Assembly: GCA_022840285.1 (NCBI GenBank)
Contig: JALHIE010000105.1
Location: 1-8,284 of the forward strand
Direction: 5' to 3'
DNA: 8,284 nt
Source of the DNA: Porphyromonadaceae bacterium
GTDB lineage: Bacteria > Bacteroidota > Bacteroidia > Bacteroidales > Dysgonomonadaceae
Shown: piece after piece, positions 1 to 7,410 of the stretch
Numbering within the stretch: the first letter of the stretch is position 1
How the letters are laid out: each line of letters begins with the position of its first letter
Translations under genes and position numbers: made by a program
The notes under the pieces: generated by a model
The model's input: only the letters and a program-made list of their open reading frames with translations
Databases searched by the model: none
Told to the model about the DNA's origin: nothing

Positions 1-1
1 G

Positions 2-277
2 CTCCGCTACCTGGTGTTGCGGGGCGAACATACCCCCACCGAGATTCCCGAAGAACAGATGAACCGGTTCCGGTTCATGCTCGATTTCTCCGACCAACCC
101 GTATCGTTCAGCACCGCCGGGCTTCAGTCTGGCGAGAAAGTGCGCGTCATCAAGGGCCCCCTGTCCGGGCTTGAGGGTGAGCTGGTTACCGTCGACGGCA
201 AGTCCACCGTGGTTGTCCGCATCAACCAGCTGGGTTGTGCCACCGTGGAGATATGCACCTCCATGGTGGGGAATTAA
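2..277 (+). CDS. upxY: UpxY family transcription antiterminator (NusG paralogue), 3' part only
   Basis: The reading frame is open from the left edge (first full codon at 2) to TAA at 275-277. It gives 91 residues of a longer protein, and family members are about twice that length. Residues 1-30, starting LRYLVLRGEH and running through the IPEEQM segment, match the end of the NGN domain. Residues 42-64 (GEKVRVIKGPLSGLEGELVTV) are a clear KOW motif, followed by the short beta strands VVVRI and TVEI that close the domain. A GTG at 14 would begin inside the NGN domain, so it is not the true start. In Bacteroides, UpxY proteins are encoded first in capsule operons and stop premature termination in the operon leader. 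The export genes that follow here fit that role. Family assignment is confident. Equivalence to a particular UpxY or to the wider RfaH-like group cannot be settled without the N-terminal half. Confidence 0.88.
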   Translation, partial: LRYLVLRGEHTPTEIPEEQMNRFRFMLDFSDQPVSFSTAGLQSGEKVRVIKGPLSGLEGELVTVDGKSTVVVRINQLGCATVEICTSMVGN

Positions 278-331
278 CCCCATTTACCACCTTTTTCCAG
301 GGCAAAAAATGGAAAGTGCGGGTTTTTATTG

Positions 332-339
332 TAATTTTG
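332..339 (+). promoter_or_regulatory. Candidate Bacteroides-type -7 promoter element (TAATTTTG)
   Basis: TAATTTTG matches the sigma-ABfr -7 consensus TAnnTTTG exactly and lies in the spacer between the antiterminator gene and the SLBB export gene. Transcription from it would start near 345-350 and leave a leader of roughly 95 nt before the ATG at 443. No good -33 TTTG is visible about 20 bases upstream, where the sequence is A-rich. It may be a weak or activator-dependent promoter, or a chance match in an AT-rich patch. If real, the export genes could be expressed independently of the upstream antiterminator gene. Confidence 0.35.
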
Positions 340-442
340 TACACTGAAAATTGATGGGCCGCCATCCCGGGAATGGGACAGGCAGTCACGAAGTGTGCCC
401 GCACATCTCTTTTCAATATTTATTCAAACAGAACATTTCAAC

Positions 443-2854
443 ATGAAACCATTCATTTCCATGCATGTAAACCCCAGTCGATTTCTTACCGTTTTGCTGC
501 TGTTCCTGCTGACCGCAGGCAGCCTTTTTGCCCAGATCAGCGACAGCCAGGTGATTGAGGAACTCAAGCGATACCGCGATGCCGGCATGTCGCAGGAGCA
601 GATCATCAGAGAGATGACAAAGAAAGGAGTCACCCCCGCGCAGGTACAGCGCCTGCGCGACCAGTACCTCAACCAGGAGGGCGAGGCCGCTGCCCCCTCA
701 GGGAAAAGCCTCCAGGACGATGTGCTCCGCGGGGAGGCCGGCTTCACGGAAAACCCCGTTGCCACCGAAGATAAAGGCTCCCCTACGGAAAGCATTTACG
801 GGCAATCCCTCTTTTCCAGTCAGAACCTCACGTTTGCCCCTAATATGAATATGCCTACCCCAGCCAATTACGTACTGGGGCCGGGCGACGAGGTCATTAT
901 CGACGTGTGGGGCGACTCGGAACTGAACGTCCGGTATACCGTTGCCCCCGACGGACACATCACCGTTCCCGGGCTGGGACGCATCCAACTGAGCGGATTA
1001 AGCGTAAAACAGGCAGAACTGAAAATCAAGAATGAATTTTCCACCATCTATTCCGACCTCGGCTCCGGCGAGCCCCACACTTTCCTGGCCATCTCCGTCG
1101 GCAACGTGCGGAGCATCAAGGTCAACGTGATGGGCGAGGTGAAGCGGCCCGGCACCTATACCCTCAGCTCTTTCTCCTCCGCTTTCCATGCCCTCTACGC
1201 CGCCGGTGGCACCAGCCGCATCGGGAGCATCCGCAACATCCGCCTCTTCCGTTCGGGCAAGGCCGTCGCTACGGTCGACCTCTACGAGTACCTGATGAAA
1301 GGGAACAACATGGCCGACATCACCCTGCAGGAAGGCGACATCGTGATGGTGGAACCCTACGGCATTCTGGCACAGGCTATTGGCGAAGTGAAGCGCCCCA
1401 TGTGGTACGAACTGAAAGAGGGCGAAACGCTGGAAGACCTCATCCGCTATGCGGGCGGCTACAGCGGCAACGCCTACCGCGGCAACGTCTCCGTGCTCCG
1501 TAAGGGGAGTGAAGAGATGGAGGCCCACACCCTCGGTGAGGCGCAGTACGGTACTTTCCGGCTCAAGGATGGCGACCGTGCCGAGGTGAGCACTATCCTC
1601 GACAAGTACGCCAACATGGTAGAGGTGACCGGGTCGGTCTACCGCCCTGGAAAGTACGCCATCGGCGAACAGATCCGCACCGTGGGCGACCTGATCAAGG
1701 TGGCCCAGGGCACCACCGGCGACGCCTACCTGCAGCGGGCGCTGCTCTACCGCGAGAACGAAGACCTCACCCGCTCCATGCAGTCGTTCAGTCTGGACGC
1801 GCTCCTCAGTGGGCAGATCGCCGATATCGAACTGCGGAAGAACGACCTGCTGCACATCCCCTCGGTGCTCTCGCTCGAGAGCGACTTCACCGTCTACATC
1901 GGAGGAGAAGTGCGTCATCCTGACAGTTATCCCTATGCCGAGAACATGACGATCGAAGACATTATCCTGCGCGCCGGCGGACTGACGGAAGCCGCCTCCA
2001 CCGCCCGCGTCGATGTCTACCGCCGCCTCAAGGACCCCTCCGGCACCGCCGTGCCGAAAGAGTCGGGCGAACGGTTCACATTCACCCTGGCCGACGGGGA
2101 GATCGTGTCGAGCGATCCCGACTTCACGCTGCAACCCTACGACCAGGTGGTGGTGCGCCGCTCCCCGGGCTATGAGGTACAACAGAACGTGACCGTCAGC
2201 GGTGAGGTGTTGTTTGGCGGGCAATATGCCAAGGTAAGGAAGGACGAACGGCTCTCCTCACTAGTCGAACGGGCGGGCGGCCTCACCCCCCACGCCTACG
2301 TGAAAGGCGCGCGCCTCACGCGACGGCTGACCGCCGCAGAATTGAAGCAGGCGCAGGAAGCGCTGAAGCTGAAACTGGAAGCCGATGTTACCAAAAAAGA
2401 GGACAGTGTCAATTACGAGGAGCAGCTGGCACAGGTGGACCTGAGCAACCGCCCGGTGGGCATCGACCTGGAGAAAGCGCTGAAGCATCCCGGCGGACCG
2501 GAAGACATTATCCTGCGCGACGGCGATGTGCTGAACATACCGGAATTTGAGGCTACGGTACGTATATCGGGGGGAGTGTTGTATCCCAACACCGTCACCT
2601 ACAAGAAGAACAAGAAGCTGGGTTACTACATCAACCAGGCCGGCGGTTACTCCCGCCTGGCGCAGAAGCGTAATCCCTACGTGGTCTATATGAACGGCCA
2701 GGTGGCCTCCGGCCACTGGGCGCGGATCGAGCCCGGTTGCGAGATCATCGTCCCGGAACGTCCCGAACGGGAACCGATTTCGCTCCAGGGCATCCTGGGA
2801 ATGACCACCTCACTCACAACCATTGCCCTTCTTATATCCAATTTGTTAAAATAA
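443..2854 (+). CDS. wza: Wza-like polysaccharide export protein with six SLBB repeats
   Basis: An 803-residue protein expected to form the outer-membrane/periplasmic channel for polysaccharide export. The ATG at 443 is preferred because it begins a good signal peptide: basic N-terminus, hydrophobic LTVLLLFLLTAG, then SLFA before Gln31. An in-frame GTG at 395 would add 16 residues ahead of the signal, and the ATG at 461 would also leave a usable signal. There is no lipobox cysteine, so unlike E. coli Wza it is not an obvious lipoprotein. The Poly_export domain spans about 142-221 and starts NYVLGPGDEVIIDVWG. Six SLBB-type repeats follow at about 227-274, 310-353, 393-437, 484-528, 583-627 and 706-749. 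They are marked by GEVKRPG, GEVKRPM, GSVYRPG, GEVRHPD, GEVLFGG and GGVLYPN, each with a later AGG or similar turn. A charged, probably helical insert (about 628-680) separates repeats 5 and 6. A hydrophobic C-terminal helix (about 779-802) may span a membrane. The wzz gene begins one base after the stop, so the two are co-transcribed. Confidence 0.93.
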   Translation: MKPFISMHVNPSRFLTVLLLFLLTAGSLFAQISDSQVIEELKRYRDAGMSQEQIIREMTKKGVTPAQVQRLRDQYLNQEGEAAAPSGKSLQDDVLRGEAGFTENPVATEDKGSPTESIYGQSLFSSQNLTFAPNMNMPTPANYVLGPGDEVIIDVWGDSELNVRYTVAPDGHITVPGLGRIQLSGLSVKQAELKIKNEFSTIYSDLGSGEPHTFLAISVGNVRSIKVNVMGEVKRPGTYTLSSFSSAFHALYAAGGTSRIGSIRNIRLFRSGKAVATVDLYEYLMKGNNMADITLQEGDIVMVEPYGILAQAIGEVKRPMWYELKEGETLEDLIRYAGGYSGNAYRGNVSVLRKGSEEMEAHTLGEAQYGTFRLKDGDRAEVSTILDKYANMVEVTGSVYRPGKYAIGEQIRTVGDLIKVAQGTTGDAYLQRALLYRENEDLTRSMQSFSLDALLSGQIADIELRKNDLLHIPSVLSLESDFTVYIGGEVRHPDSYPYAENMTIEDIILRAGGLTEAASTARVDVYRRLKDPSGTAVPKESGERFTFTLADGEIVSSDPDFTLQPYDQVVVRRSPGYEVQQNVTVSGEVLFGGQYAKVRKDERLSSLVERAGGLTPHAYVKGARLTRRLTAAELKQAQEALKLKLEADVTKKEDSVNYEEQLAQVDLSNRPVGIDLEKALKHPGGPEDIILRDGDVLNIPEFEATVRISGGVLYPNTVTYKKNKKLGYYINQAGGYSRLAQKRNPYVVYMNGQVASGHWARIEPGCEIIVPERPEREPISLQGILGMTTSLTTIALLISNLLK

Positions 2855-2855
2855 T

Positions 2856-3992
2856 ATGACCGAACCGATGGAACAACAGAACCTGCCCCAACCTAATCAA
2901 AATAACGATGAGATCGATCTGGTAGATCTGCTGCGTAAACTGTGGGTAAAACGAAAATTTATCCTGACGACTACAGGAGTATTCCTGCTGATCGGCCTCT
3001 TTGTTGCCCTTTTCTCCCCGGTGAGTTATACCGCCAGTTGCACGGTGGTGCCCCAGAGCGGTGAAAATAAAACCGGTGGGCTGAGCGGTGTAGCCGCAAT
3101 GATGGGGGTAAACCTGGGAACCACCATGATGTCCGAAGGCACCTTGTCGCCCCAAATCTATCCCGAGATCGTGAAGAGCGTGCCTTTCACCCGGGAAATC
3201 ATGCAGACACCCATTAAGACAAAGCGATCGAACGGAAAGGAAATAACCCTGTATGAGTATTATACCAACAAGCAGTATCGGGATAAAAATGTACTGGGCA
3301 ACATCAAAAAGTATACCCTTGGCCTGCCCGGCGTGCTGCTCGGCAGCCTCAAAAAAAAGAATCCGGTTGAAGAAACAGCATTTCCTATGGATTCGGCTAC
3401 TGTTTATACATTAAATGAAGAAGAAAAGGAAATATACGAAACGATTCAGGGATCCATACAGGTTTCTACCAATTCCAAGGAGGGATATGTGTCGTTGAGC
3501 TACAGTTTTCCCGAAGCTCAACCGGCCGCTGAGGTAACGGATAATCTTTACCGGACCCTGGAAAAGTATGTTACTTCTTTTAAATCGGAGAAGTTAGAGG
3601 ACAACTTGCAGTTTGTGGAGGAGAGCTATGAGACTGCCCGCAAGGATTTCCTGCAGGCCCAGTCACGCCTCGCAGCTTTCCAGGATGCCAACCGCGGGCT
3701 GGTTACTGCTACTGCCCGTTCTACCGAGATGCGGCTGCAGAGCGAATTTAATATCGCTTTTTCCGTGTATAGCGAGCTGGCCAAGCAGCGTGAACAGGCA
3801 CGGATTTCCGTGAAAGAGAACCAGACCATCCTTACGTTGGTAAATCCTCCCGTAGTTCCTCACGAAAAGAGCGCTCCCCGCAGGAGCATTATTCTTGTAG
3901 GATTCTTGTTCCTGGGAATAGTTTCAGCCTGTGGTTGGGTATTGGGAAAACCGTATGTGCAAGATCTTTTCATAGAAATTGAGAAGAAGTAA
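2856..3992 (+). CDS. wzz: Wzz/chain-length determinant protein (polysaccharide co-polymerase)
   Basis: A 378-residue inner-membrane protein expected to set polysaccharide chain length and pair with the SLBB exporter. The N-terminal segment DEIDLVDLLRKLWVKRKFI (19-36) is typical of Wzz domains and leads into transmembrane helix 1 (about 35-54). A large periplasmic region follows. Its latter part (about 225-325) is rich in charged and helix-forming residues and is probably coiled coil. The proline-rich stretch NPPVVPHEKSAPRR (330-343) precedes transmembrane helix 2 (about 344-364), matching the family's conserved Pro-rich segment. The protein ends 14 residues after that helix, so no cytoplasmic BY-kinase domain is fused to it. 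The ATG lies one base after the exporter's stop. Met5 (2868) is a possible alternative start. G+C content begins to fall within this gene, which sits between the conserved export genes and the sugar-specific genes. Confidence 0.92.
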   Translation: MTEPMEQQNLPQPNQNNDEIDLVDLLRKLWVKRKFILTTTGVFLLIGLFVALFSPVSYTASCTVVPQSGENKTGGLSGVAAMMGVNLGTTMMSEGTLSPQIYPEIVKSVPFTREIMQTPIKTKRSNGKEITLYEYYTNKQYRDKNVLGNIKKYTLGLPGVLLGSLKKKNPVEETAFPMDSATVYTLNEEEKEIYETIQGSIQVSTNSKEGYVSLSYSFPEAQPAAEVTDNLYRTLEKYVTSFKSEKLEDNLQFVEESYETARKDFLQAQSRLAAFQDANRGLVTATARSTEMRLQSEFNIAFSVYSELAKQREQARISVKENQTILTLVNPPVVPHEKSAPRRSIILVGFLFLGIVSACGWVLGKPYVQDLFIEIEKK

Positions 3993-4009
3993 CAAATCAT
4001 ATATTAAAA

Positions 4010-5197
4010 ATGAATATTCTCAAACTCATTGGACGAGAAAAAGAATTATTTACTGAAGATATTCAGCAAAACGAGAAGGAATTATTTGAAAAGGTAAGTT
4101 CATCTCGTTTTCTTGTTATTGGTGGAGCCGGGTCAATTGGTCAAGCTGTGGTCAAAGAAATTTTCAAACGCAGTCCGCTCAAGCTTCATGTGGTAGATAT
4201 CAGTGAAAACAACATGGTTGAGCTGGTGCGTGATATCCGCAGTTCGTTTGGCTATATCGATGGCGATTTTCAAACATTTGCACTTGATATCGGTTCTGCT
4301 GAATACGATGCATTTTGGAACAACGACGGTGGATATGATTACGTACTCAACCTGTCTGCATTAAAGCACGTGCGCAGTGAAAAAGATCCCTTTACCCTGA
4401 TGCGGATGATCGATGTGAATATCTTCAACACGGAAAAGACAATCCGCCAGTCCATCGAAAAGGGAGTTAAGAAATATTTCTGTGTTTCCACCGACAAGGC
4501 AGCCAATCCTGCCAATATGATGGGTGCTTCGAAGCGGATCATGGAGATGTTCCTGATGAAGTACAGTGAACAGATAACCATTTCCACAGCCCGTTTTGCC
4601 AACGTGGCATTTTCCGACGGCTCCCTGCTTCATGGCTTCAACCAAAGGATACAGAAACGTCAGCCTATTGTGGCACCCAACGACGTAAAAAGATATTTCG
4701 TGATTCCCAAAGAATCAGGTGAACTTTGTTTGATGTCCACCATCTTCGGAGACAACAGAGATATCTTCTTTCCCAAATTAAGTGAGAGTCTTCATTTGAT
4801 TACATTTTCGGATATTGCAGTAAGGTATCTCAAACATATAGGTTACGAACCCTACTTGTGTGAGAGTGAAGAAGAAGCCAGAGAACTGGCACACACACTT
4901 CCCGAGAAAGGAAAATGGCCCTGTCTCTTCACACAAAGTGATACGACCGGTGAAAAAGACTTTGAAGAATTCTTCACCGAGAATGAAGTCATTGATCTTG
5001 ATCGGTTCCAAAACCTGGGTATTGTAAAAAATGAAGCGTTGTATGACCAGAAACTGATACAGCATTTCACGGATACAATCACATCGTTTAAACAAAATAG
5101 AAGCTGGACCAAGGAAAAGTTGGTCAAACTGTTTTTTGAGATGATTCCCAATTTCGATTATATTGAAAAGGGAAAGTATCTGGATGCAAAAATGTAA
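4010..5197 (+). CDS. legB: LegB-type UDP-N-acetylglucosamine 4,6-dehydratase (extended SDR, Polysacc_synt_2)
   Basis: A 395-residue soluble NAD(P)-dependent nucleotide-sugar dehydratase. It is expected to convert UDP-GlcNAc to UDP-2-acetamido-2,6-dideoxy-4-hexulose, the first step towards legionaminic acid or bacillosamine-type sugars. The Rossmann motif VIGGAGSIG is at 36-44, with an acidic residue at the end of beta-2 (VVDISENN, Asp63). NLSALKHVRSEKDP (114-127) is the substrate-side loop. The catalytic segment STDKAANPANMMGASKR (160-176) gives Thr161/Asp162/Lys163, and Met171 where classical SDRs have Tyr. The same Met is reported for PglF, a 4,6-dehydratase that does not epimerise C5, whereas FlaA1/PseB has Tyr there. 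The residues therefore favour the legionaminic/bacillosamine branch over the pseudaminic branch. The length is full and both ends look intact. It has no N-terminal membrane helices, unlike CapD/PglF-type enzymes. The ATG at 4010 follows an A-rich stretch, and the paired aminotransferase begins 14 bases after the stop. Confidence 0.87.
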   Translation: MNILKLIGREKELFTEDIQQNEKELFEKVSSSRFLVIGGAGSIGQAVVKEIFKRSPLKLHVVDISENNMVELVRDIRSSFGYIDGDFQTFALDIGSAEYDAFWNNDGGYDYVLNLSALKHVRSEKDPFTLMRMIDVNIFNTEKTIRQSIEKGVKKYFCVSTDKAANPANMMGASKRIMEMFLMKYSEQITISTARFANVAFSDGSLLHGFNQRIQKRQPIVAPNDVKRYFVIPKESGELCLMSTIFGDNRDIFFPKLSESLHLITFSDIAVRYLKHIGYEPYLCESEEEARELAHTLPEKGKWPCLFTQSDTTGEKDFEEFFTENEVIDLDRFQNLGIVKNEALYDQKLIQHFTDTITSFKQNRSWTKEKLVKLFFEMIPNFDYIEKGKYLDAKM

Positions 5198-5211
5198 TTG
5201 GGATTTAGGAA

Positions 5212-5295
5212 ATGTATCACGACGTAGTCAGTTTTGTTCATGAGTTATACGGAACCGAAGGTATGGTTCCGCTTCATGTTCTTCAGGGGAAATGA
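5212..5295 (+). pseudogene. legC: Original 5' end of legC, out of frame with the rest of the gene
   Basis: An ATG at 5212, preceded by an AGGA a base or two upstream and 14 bases after the legB stop, opens a 27-codon frame that ends at TGA 5293-5295. Its product begins MYHDVVSFVHELYGTEG and continues MVPLHV. That resembles the N-terminus normally found in LegC-family aminotransferases, where a PLHEPxFxGNE-like stretch leads into the body of the protein. The remainder, FRGNEKKYL, is read from 5282 in the next frame. Only one base (5281) separates the V codon from the F codon, where about two further codons would be expected. A net -2 or +1 change is therefore implied, and a 5-base deletion fits the family spacing best. 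The A8 run at 5295-5302 lies downstream of the switch and cannot explain it. Confidence 0.75.
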
Positions 5296-6349
5296 AAAAA
5301 AATATCTGAACGAATGTATCGACACTACATTCGTATCCAGTGTGGGTAAGTTCGTCGACCGGTTTGAAGAAATGATGATAGAATACACCGGCACTCAAAA
5401 AGCGGTAGTTTGTGTAAACGGCACCAACGCGCTCCATATGGCCATGCTTCTGGTCGGTGTGGAAAGAGAAGACGAAGTCATTACCCAAGCTCTGACCTTT
5501 ATTGCCACATGTAATGCCATCAGTTACATTGGTGCACACCCCGTTTTTATCGATGTGGACAAAGATACCATGGGTTTATCGCCCGACGCGATGGAAGCCT
5601 GGTTAAAGGAAAACGCAGAAATAAAGGGAGAAAGTTGTTACAACAGAAGAACCGGCAGAAGAATCAAGGCGTGTGTGCCGATGCATACATTCGGGCATCC
5701 GGTTCATCTCGACAAACTTGTGGAAGTCTGCAATCGCTATCACATAGAATTGATTGAAGATGCTGCCGAAAGTCTTGGAAGCTTTTACAAAGGGAAACAT
5801 ACCGGTACTTTCGGCAAGATTGGGGCAATCAGTTTCAACGGGAATAAAACCATTACCACGGGTGGGGGAGGAATGTTGCTGTTTCAGGATGAAACGCTGG
5901 GTAAATTCGCCAAACATCTGACCACTCAGGCTAAAGTGCCACACCGTTGGGAATTTGTACATGATCATATCGGGTACAATTACCGAATGCCCAATATCAA
6001 CGCGGCATTGGGATGTGCCCAGTTGGAAGAGATCGATCATATTTTAGCCAATAAGCGTGAAACGGCAGAAAAATACAAACAGTTTTTCTCAGACAAAGAA
6101 AATATACATTTCTTTACCGAACCGGAAGGCTCAAAATCCAATTACTGGTTGAATGCAGTCCTTCTGAACGATAAAGAAGAGCAACTAAAATTTCTGGAGT
6201 ATACCAATGATCATGCAGTCATGACCCGACCCATATGGGAACTAATGAACAGGCTCCCGATGTTTAAGGATTGCGAAACCGACGGATTGCAGAACACTGT
6301 ATGGTTTGCCGATAGGGTTGTAAATATACCGAGTAGTGTAAGAATATGA
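5240..6349 (+). CDS. legC: LegC family PLP-dependent aminotransferase (DegT/DnrJ/EryC1/StrS fold), N-terminus frameshifted
   Basis: From ATG 5240 this frame gives 369 residues of a fold-type I sugar aminotransferase. It is expected to aminate C4 of the LegB product to give UDP-4-amino-4,6-dideoxy-GlcNAc. Matches to the LegC family include GNEKKYLNECIDTTFVSSVG near the start, NGTNALHMA, PMHTFGHPV, IEDAAESLGSFYKGKHTGTFG with Asp174 (PLP ring nitrogen), and SFNGNKTITTGGGG with Lys203 (Schiff base). VPHRWEFVHDHIGYNYRMPN and the C-terminal NIPSSVRI also match. The first ~14 residues from ATG 5240 (MSYTEPKVWFRFMF) do not look like the family. The real N-terminus is encoded at 5212-5281 in another frame. 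Initiation at ATG 5240 or 5276 (product starting MFFRGNE) could still yield an almost complete enzyme with the whole active site, so function may not be lost. The gene overlaps the next by ATGA. Whether it is a pseudogene, a rescued gene or a sequencing error is open. Confidence 0.85.
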   Translation: MSYTEPKVWFRFMFFRGNEKKYLNECIDTTFVSSVGKFVDRFEEMMIEYTGTQKAVVCVNGTNALHMAMLLVGVEREDEVITQALTFIATCNAISYIGAHPVFIDVDKDTMGLSPDAMEAWLKENAEIKGESCYNRRTGRRIKACVPMHTFGHPVHLDKLVEVCNRYHIELIEDAAESLGSFYKGKHTGTFGKIGAISFNGNKTITTGGGGMLLFQDETLGKFAKHLTTQAKVPHRWEFVHDHIGYNYRMPNINAALGCAQLEEIDHILANKRETAEKYKQFFSDKENIHFFTEPEGSKSNYWLNAVLLNDKEEQLKFLEYTNDHAVMTRPIWELMNRLPMFKDCETDGLQNTVWFADRVVNIPSSVRI

Positions 6350-7410
6350 AAAAAACAATGCTGCCTATTGGAGGAGAACCATTTTATTCGCCTTTTAAAC
6401 TTATTTCTCTTCCAAAAAACAATATTCGGAATTATTTCCTTGAAAGGTTTCCGGGAAAACATCTTACCTATACATACGGTGGATACTATTCATTGCGTGT
6501 CATATTACAGCATTTAAAATTATCGAAAGACGAGAAAGTGCTTCTGCCGTCATATATGTGCCCAACTATACTCTATCCGTTCAAGGAGTTAGGCATACCG
6601 TATGAATTTTACAAGGTAAATAATAATCTTCAGATTGATCTTGTTGACCTTTCAAAGCGTGTTGATGGTAAGGCAAAAGTTGTTTTCTTTATTAATTATT
6701 TCGGATTTAAACAATCTGATGAAGTGATAACTGCATTACTCAAATTAAAAGAGAGCGGAATCATTATTATTCAAGATGTGGTTCAGGATTTTTATGTCCA
6801 AAACAATGATCTAATTGGCAATTATGCTTTTATGAGTTTCAGGAAGTTCTTCCCATGTGAAGGAAGCATAATAATCTCTCAAGATAAGATTGATGATGTG
6901 GTAATAAAAGGCAAGAACAAAGCATATTTTAACAATAAGTTGAAAGGGCGTTTTTGGAGGTACTATCATTACAAATATGGTTGTGATGAAAAAAGATTTC
7001 TTACCTTATTTGAAAAAGCAAACAAATCATATAGATTGCCAGAAAACATCAAGTTCACAAAATACGACGAATATGTGTTAAATCGCATTGACTTCGAAAA
7101 GGACAAGGAGACCCGTAGATGTAACTTCAAGTTGCTTATTGCTCATTTAGGAGATAAGGCTCTGTTTAAATCGCTACCTGATAATGTAGTACCCTTGGTT
7201 TTCCCTGTTATTGTGAGAGAACGAAGTAATCTTAAAAGAAAACTTCGTGAAAACAATATTTATTGCCCAGTACATTGGATGTTAAGTAATGAAATAGATA
7301 ATAATGATTATCAAGAGAGTTGGATTCTTTCAGAACACTTATTGTCAATTCCGATAAATGCCAATAGAGATTATAAGTTAGTTGTTAAATATTTAAATTC
7401 TGTTATATGA
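6346..7410 (+). CDS. Divergent DegT/DnrJ/EryC1/StrS-like PLP-dependent enzyme, probable sugar aminotransferase
   Basis: A 354-residue soluble protein with a recognisable but divergent fold-type I PLP layout. GGYYSLRVIL (45-54) stands where family members bind PLP phosphate with a SGTxAL-like helix start. LLPSYMCPTILYPF (66-79) corresponds to the usual VIxPxxTF strand-turn. IIIIQDVVQDFY (139-150) supplies Asp144, matching the EDAAQ Asp. FMSFRKFFPCEGSIII (162-177) supplies Lys167 at the Schiff-base position. HWML near 310 and SIPIN near 335 resemble the C-terminal domain. Many standard residues between these points are changed, so the substrate cannot be named. It could be a 4-amino or 3-amino sugar transaminase, or a related dehydratase or non-transaminating enzyme. 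It starts inside the last codon of legC (ATGA at 6346-6349) and overlaps the following GNAT gene in the same way, which implies coupled translation. G+C is far lower than in the export genes, suggesting separate acquisition. Confidence 0.72.
   Translation: MKKTMLPIGGEPFYSPFKLISLPKNNIRNYFLERFPGKHLTYTYGGYYSLRVILQHLKLSKDEKVLLPSYMCPTILYPFKELGIPYEFYKVNNNLQIDLVDLSKRVDGKAKVVFFINYFGFKQSDEVITALLKLKESGIIIIQDVVQDFYVQNNDLIGNYAFMSFRKFFPCEGSIIISQDKIDDVVIKGKNKAYFNNKLKGRFWRYYHYKYGCDEKRFLTLFEKANKSYRLPENIKFTKYDEYVLNRIDFEKDKETRRCNFKLLIAHLGDKALFKSLPDNVVPLVFPVIVRERSNLKRKLRENNIYCPVHWMLSNEIDNNDYQESWILSEHLLSIPINANRDYKLVVKYLNSVI

Noticed and set aside
280..312. Terminator after the antiterminator gene (CCATTT 280-285 with AAATGG 307-312)
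   Set aside because: The arms are only six AT-rich base pairs around a 21-base loop, and the T-run comes about 11 bases after the stem rather than directly behind it.
373..558. Short + strand frame overlapping the start of the export gene
   Set aside because: It runs through the signal-peptide coding region in another frame, has no similarity to known proteins, and conflicts with the well-supported gene.
998..2224. Long open frame (408 codons) on the minus strand within the export gene
   Set aside because: It lies wholly opposite the well-supported SLBB gene. Its translation is low-complexity (rich in Gly, Val, His, Ala), as expected from the complement of high-GC coding DNA, and no domain is recognisable.
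2856..3992. Wzz as a fused tyrosine autokinase (BY-kinase)
   Set aside because: The protein ends 14 residues after the second membrane helix, so there is no Walker A/B kinase domain or Tyr-rich tail.
5285..5296. Programmed +1 frameshift in legC of the prfB kind (SD-like AGGGG just before AAA TGA)
   Set aside because: Slippage at AAA-TGA would give PLHVLQGK-E and skip the conserved F-x-G-N, which is already readable upstream of the slip site in the other frame. The spacing also differs from prfB. A plain indel near 5281 explains the family match better.
6346..7410. Glycosyltransferase as an alternative identity for this gene
   Set aside because: No DXD motif or nucleotide-binding pattern of GT-A or GT-B enzymes is visible, while Asp144 and Lys167 fall at the spacing expected for a PLP fold-type I enzyme.
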